Shown here: positions 5,586 through 6,010 of the stretch, piece by piece
How the letters are laid out: each line of letters starts with the position of its first letter
How positions within the stretch are numbered: the first letter of the stretch is position 1
Assembly (NCBI GenBank): GCA_001805895.1
Contig: MHHD01000075.1
Coordinates: 1-6,010 of the forward strand
DNA: 6,010 nt
From: Omnitrophica WOR_2 bacterium RIFCSPLOWO2_12_FULL_51_8
GTDB taxonomy: Bacteria > Omnitrophota > Gorgyraeia > Gygaellales > Profunditerraquicolaceae
Direction of reading: 5' to 3'
Position numbers and translations under genes: made by a program
Notes under the pieces: model-generated
The model's input: the letters and a program-made list of their open reading frames with translations, nothing else
Told to the model about the DNA's origin: nothing
Databases searched by the model: none

Positions 5586-6010
5586 TTAGTAACCCTTAGT
5601 AACTTTCTCTATTATTTCGTCTTCGCCAGGGATTCCTCCTCCGGCACGGCCTAAAAATTCCACCGGAAATTTTCCGTTGACCGCCAGGAGCACATCCTCC
5701 AGCATTTGGCCATAAGACATCTCGACAACCAGGAATTTCACCCTAGACCCTACACTCTTCACCCGCTCAAATATTTTCCGCGGGAAAGGCCACAAGGTTA
5801 TCGGCCGGATCAATCCGACGTTCCTGCCCTTTGCCCTTAAGCGCCGTATCGCGCTTCTGGCGATGCGGCTCATCGTCCCATAGGCCACCAGGATCACTTC
5901 CGCGTCTTTGGCAAATAAACCCTCCCAGCGCTGCTCCCGGCTCTCTATCCGCGCGTATTTCTTCTGCAAAACCAAGTTATGCTTTTCCAGTCCGCCCTCT
6001 TGCATAAAAA
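5586..6010 (-). CDS. korA: 2-oxoacid:ferredoxin oxidoreductase, alpha subunit, C-terminal part
   Basis: The 3' portion of the gene; the reading frame is open to the right edge of the window, so the Met at 6005 is internal rather than the start. The visible 141 residues or so match the C-terminal end of KorA/VorB-type alpha subunits: EKHNLVLQKKYARIE, then DAEVILVAYGTMSRIARSAI, GLIRPITLWPFP, FLVVEMSYGQMLEDV and GRAGGG. This part carries the C-terminal subunit-contact domain; the N-terminal pyrimidine-binding domain is off-window. The final residues VTKGY and the TAA stop are encoded by two copies of the GTTACTA repeat, so the native end has probably been rewritten or extended by the repeat. It lies upstream of the beta and gamma genes in the same operon; a small 4Fe-4S ferredoxin-like delta subunit may precede it off-window. 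Confidence 0.9.
   Translation of the reverse strand, partial: FMQEGGLEKHNLVLQKKYARIESREQRWEGLFAKDAEVILVAYGTMSRIARSAIRRLRAKGRNVGLIRPITLWPFPRKIFERVKSVGSRVKFLVVEMSYGQMLEDVLLAVNGKFPVEFLGRAGGGIPGEDEIIEKVTKGY

Larger units (their letters stand above)
5448..5603. repeat. Fold-back array of 10-bp GTTACTA repeats around a palindrome, at the korA-korB junction
   Basis: Five GTTACTA units on the plus strand (5448, 5458, 5468, 5501, and variant GTTACCT at 5511) face five TAGTAAC units (variant CGGTAAC at 5537, then 5547, 5557, 5587, 5597). Within each cluster the period is exactly 10 bp, and the 5557-to-5587 step is three periods. A perfect 17-bp inverted pair, 5458-5474 with 5547-5563, and an outer pair, 5448-5465 with 5586-5603 (16 of 18 matching), share sequence and so exclude each other. 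The midpoint of the array (5525.5) is one base from the centre of the 14-bp palindrome. The array encodes the last residues and stop of korA and abuts the korB ATG. It could be a MITE-like element, a regulatory RNA structure, or both. Confidence 0.85.

Noticed and set aside
5448..5603. GTTACTA repeats as a CRISPR array
   Set aside because: Units are 7-10 bp, in both orientations, with no unique spacers of CRISPR length and no cas genes in view.
5586..6005. A complete 139-residue gene starting at the Met at 6005
   Set aside because: The frame stays open to the window edge and the sequence is the C-terminal end of a much longer alpha subunit.

Overview
The window joins two kinds of DNA. The left part (about 1-2517, plus strand) looks like the end of an integrated mobile element. 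A strong sigma70-type promoter drives a two-gene unit: an XRE-type helix-turn-helix protein with an unusual C-terminal half, and a large serine recombinase whose ATG overlaps the first gene's stop. The right part (2464-6010, all minus strand) looks like resident chromosome and is visibly richer in G+C. Read in its own direction it runs: 3' part of a 2-oxoacid:ferredoxin oxidoreductase alpha subunit, a striking 156-bp fold-back repeat, the beta subunit, the gamma subunit, a short palindromic repeat, glutamyl-tRNA synthetase (gltX), a 70-residue lipoprotein, tRNA-Gln(CUG), and a terminator-like hairpin.

The junction is the 3' end of tRNA-Gln. The recombinase frame has no stop of its own before the tRNA, so its last 15 codons are the antisense of the tRNA. 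This is the geometry of an element integrated at a tRNA 3' end, although such sites are more often used by tyrosine integrases than by serine recombinases. The partner attachment site and any cargo lie left of the window; no second copy of the tRNA 3' end is visible in bases 1-176.

The minus-strand genes probably form one long transcript. The oxidoreductase subunits form a CoA- and ferredoxin-dependent enzyme of anaerobic carbon metabolism. gltX ends on the start codon of the lipoprotein gene, and the tRNA begins six bases after the lipoprotein stop. Pairing gltX with tRNA-Gln is suggestive, because GluRS charges tRNA-Gln in bacteria that use the GatCAB amidotransferase route. This GluRS lacks about 40 residues where relatives carry a (often zinc-binding) subdomain.

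The least ordinary piece is the korA-korB junction. Ten copies (five in each orientation) of a GTTACTA unit, mostly spaced at 10 bp, surround a perfect 14-bp palindrome. The copies supply the last codons and stop of korA and reach within two bases of the korB start. They allow several mutually exclusive hairpins, one followed by eight U residues.

Organism: an anaerobic, diderm (lipoprotein-bearing) bacterium with repeat-rich intergenic DNA, perhaps an uncultivated lineage such as Omnitrophota. That placement is an impression from gene content and style, not a demonstrated result. Bases 1-129 hold nothing I can name beyond A+T-rich upstream DNA.
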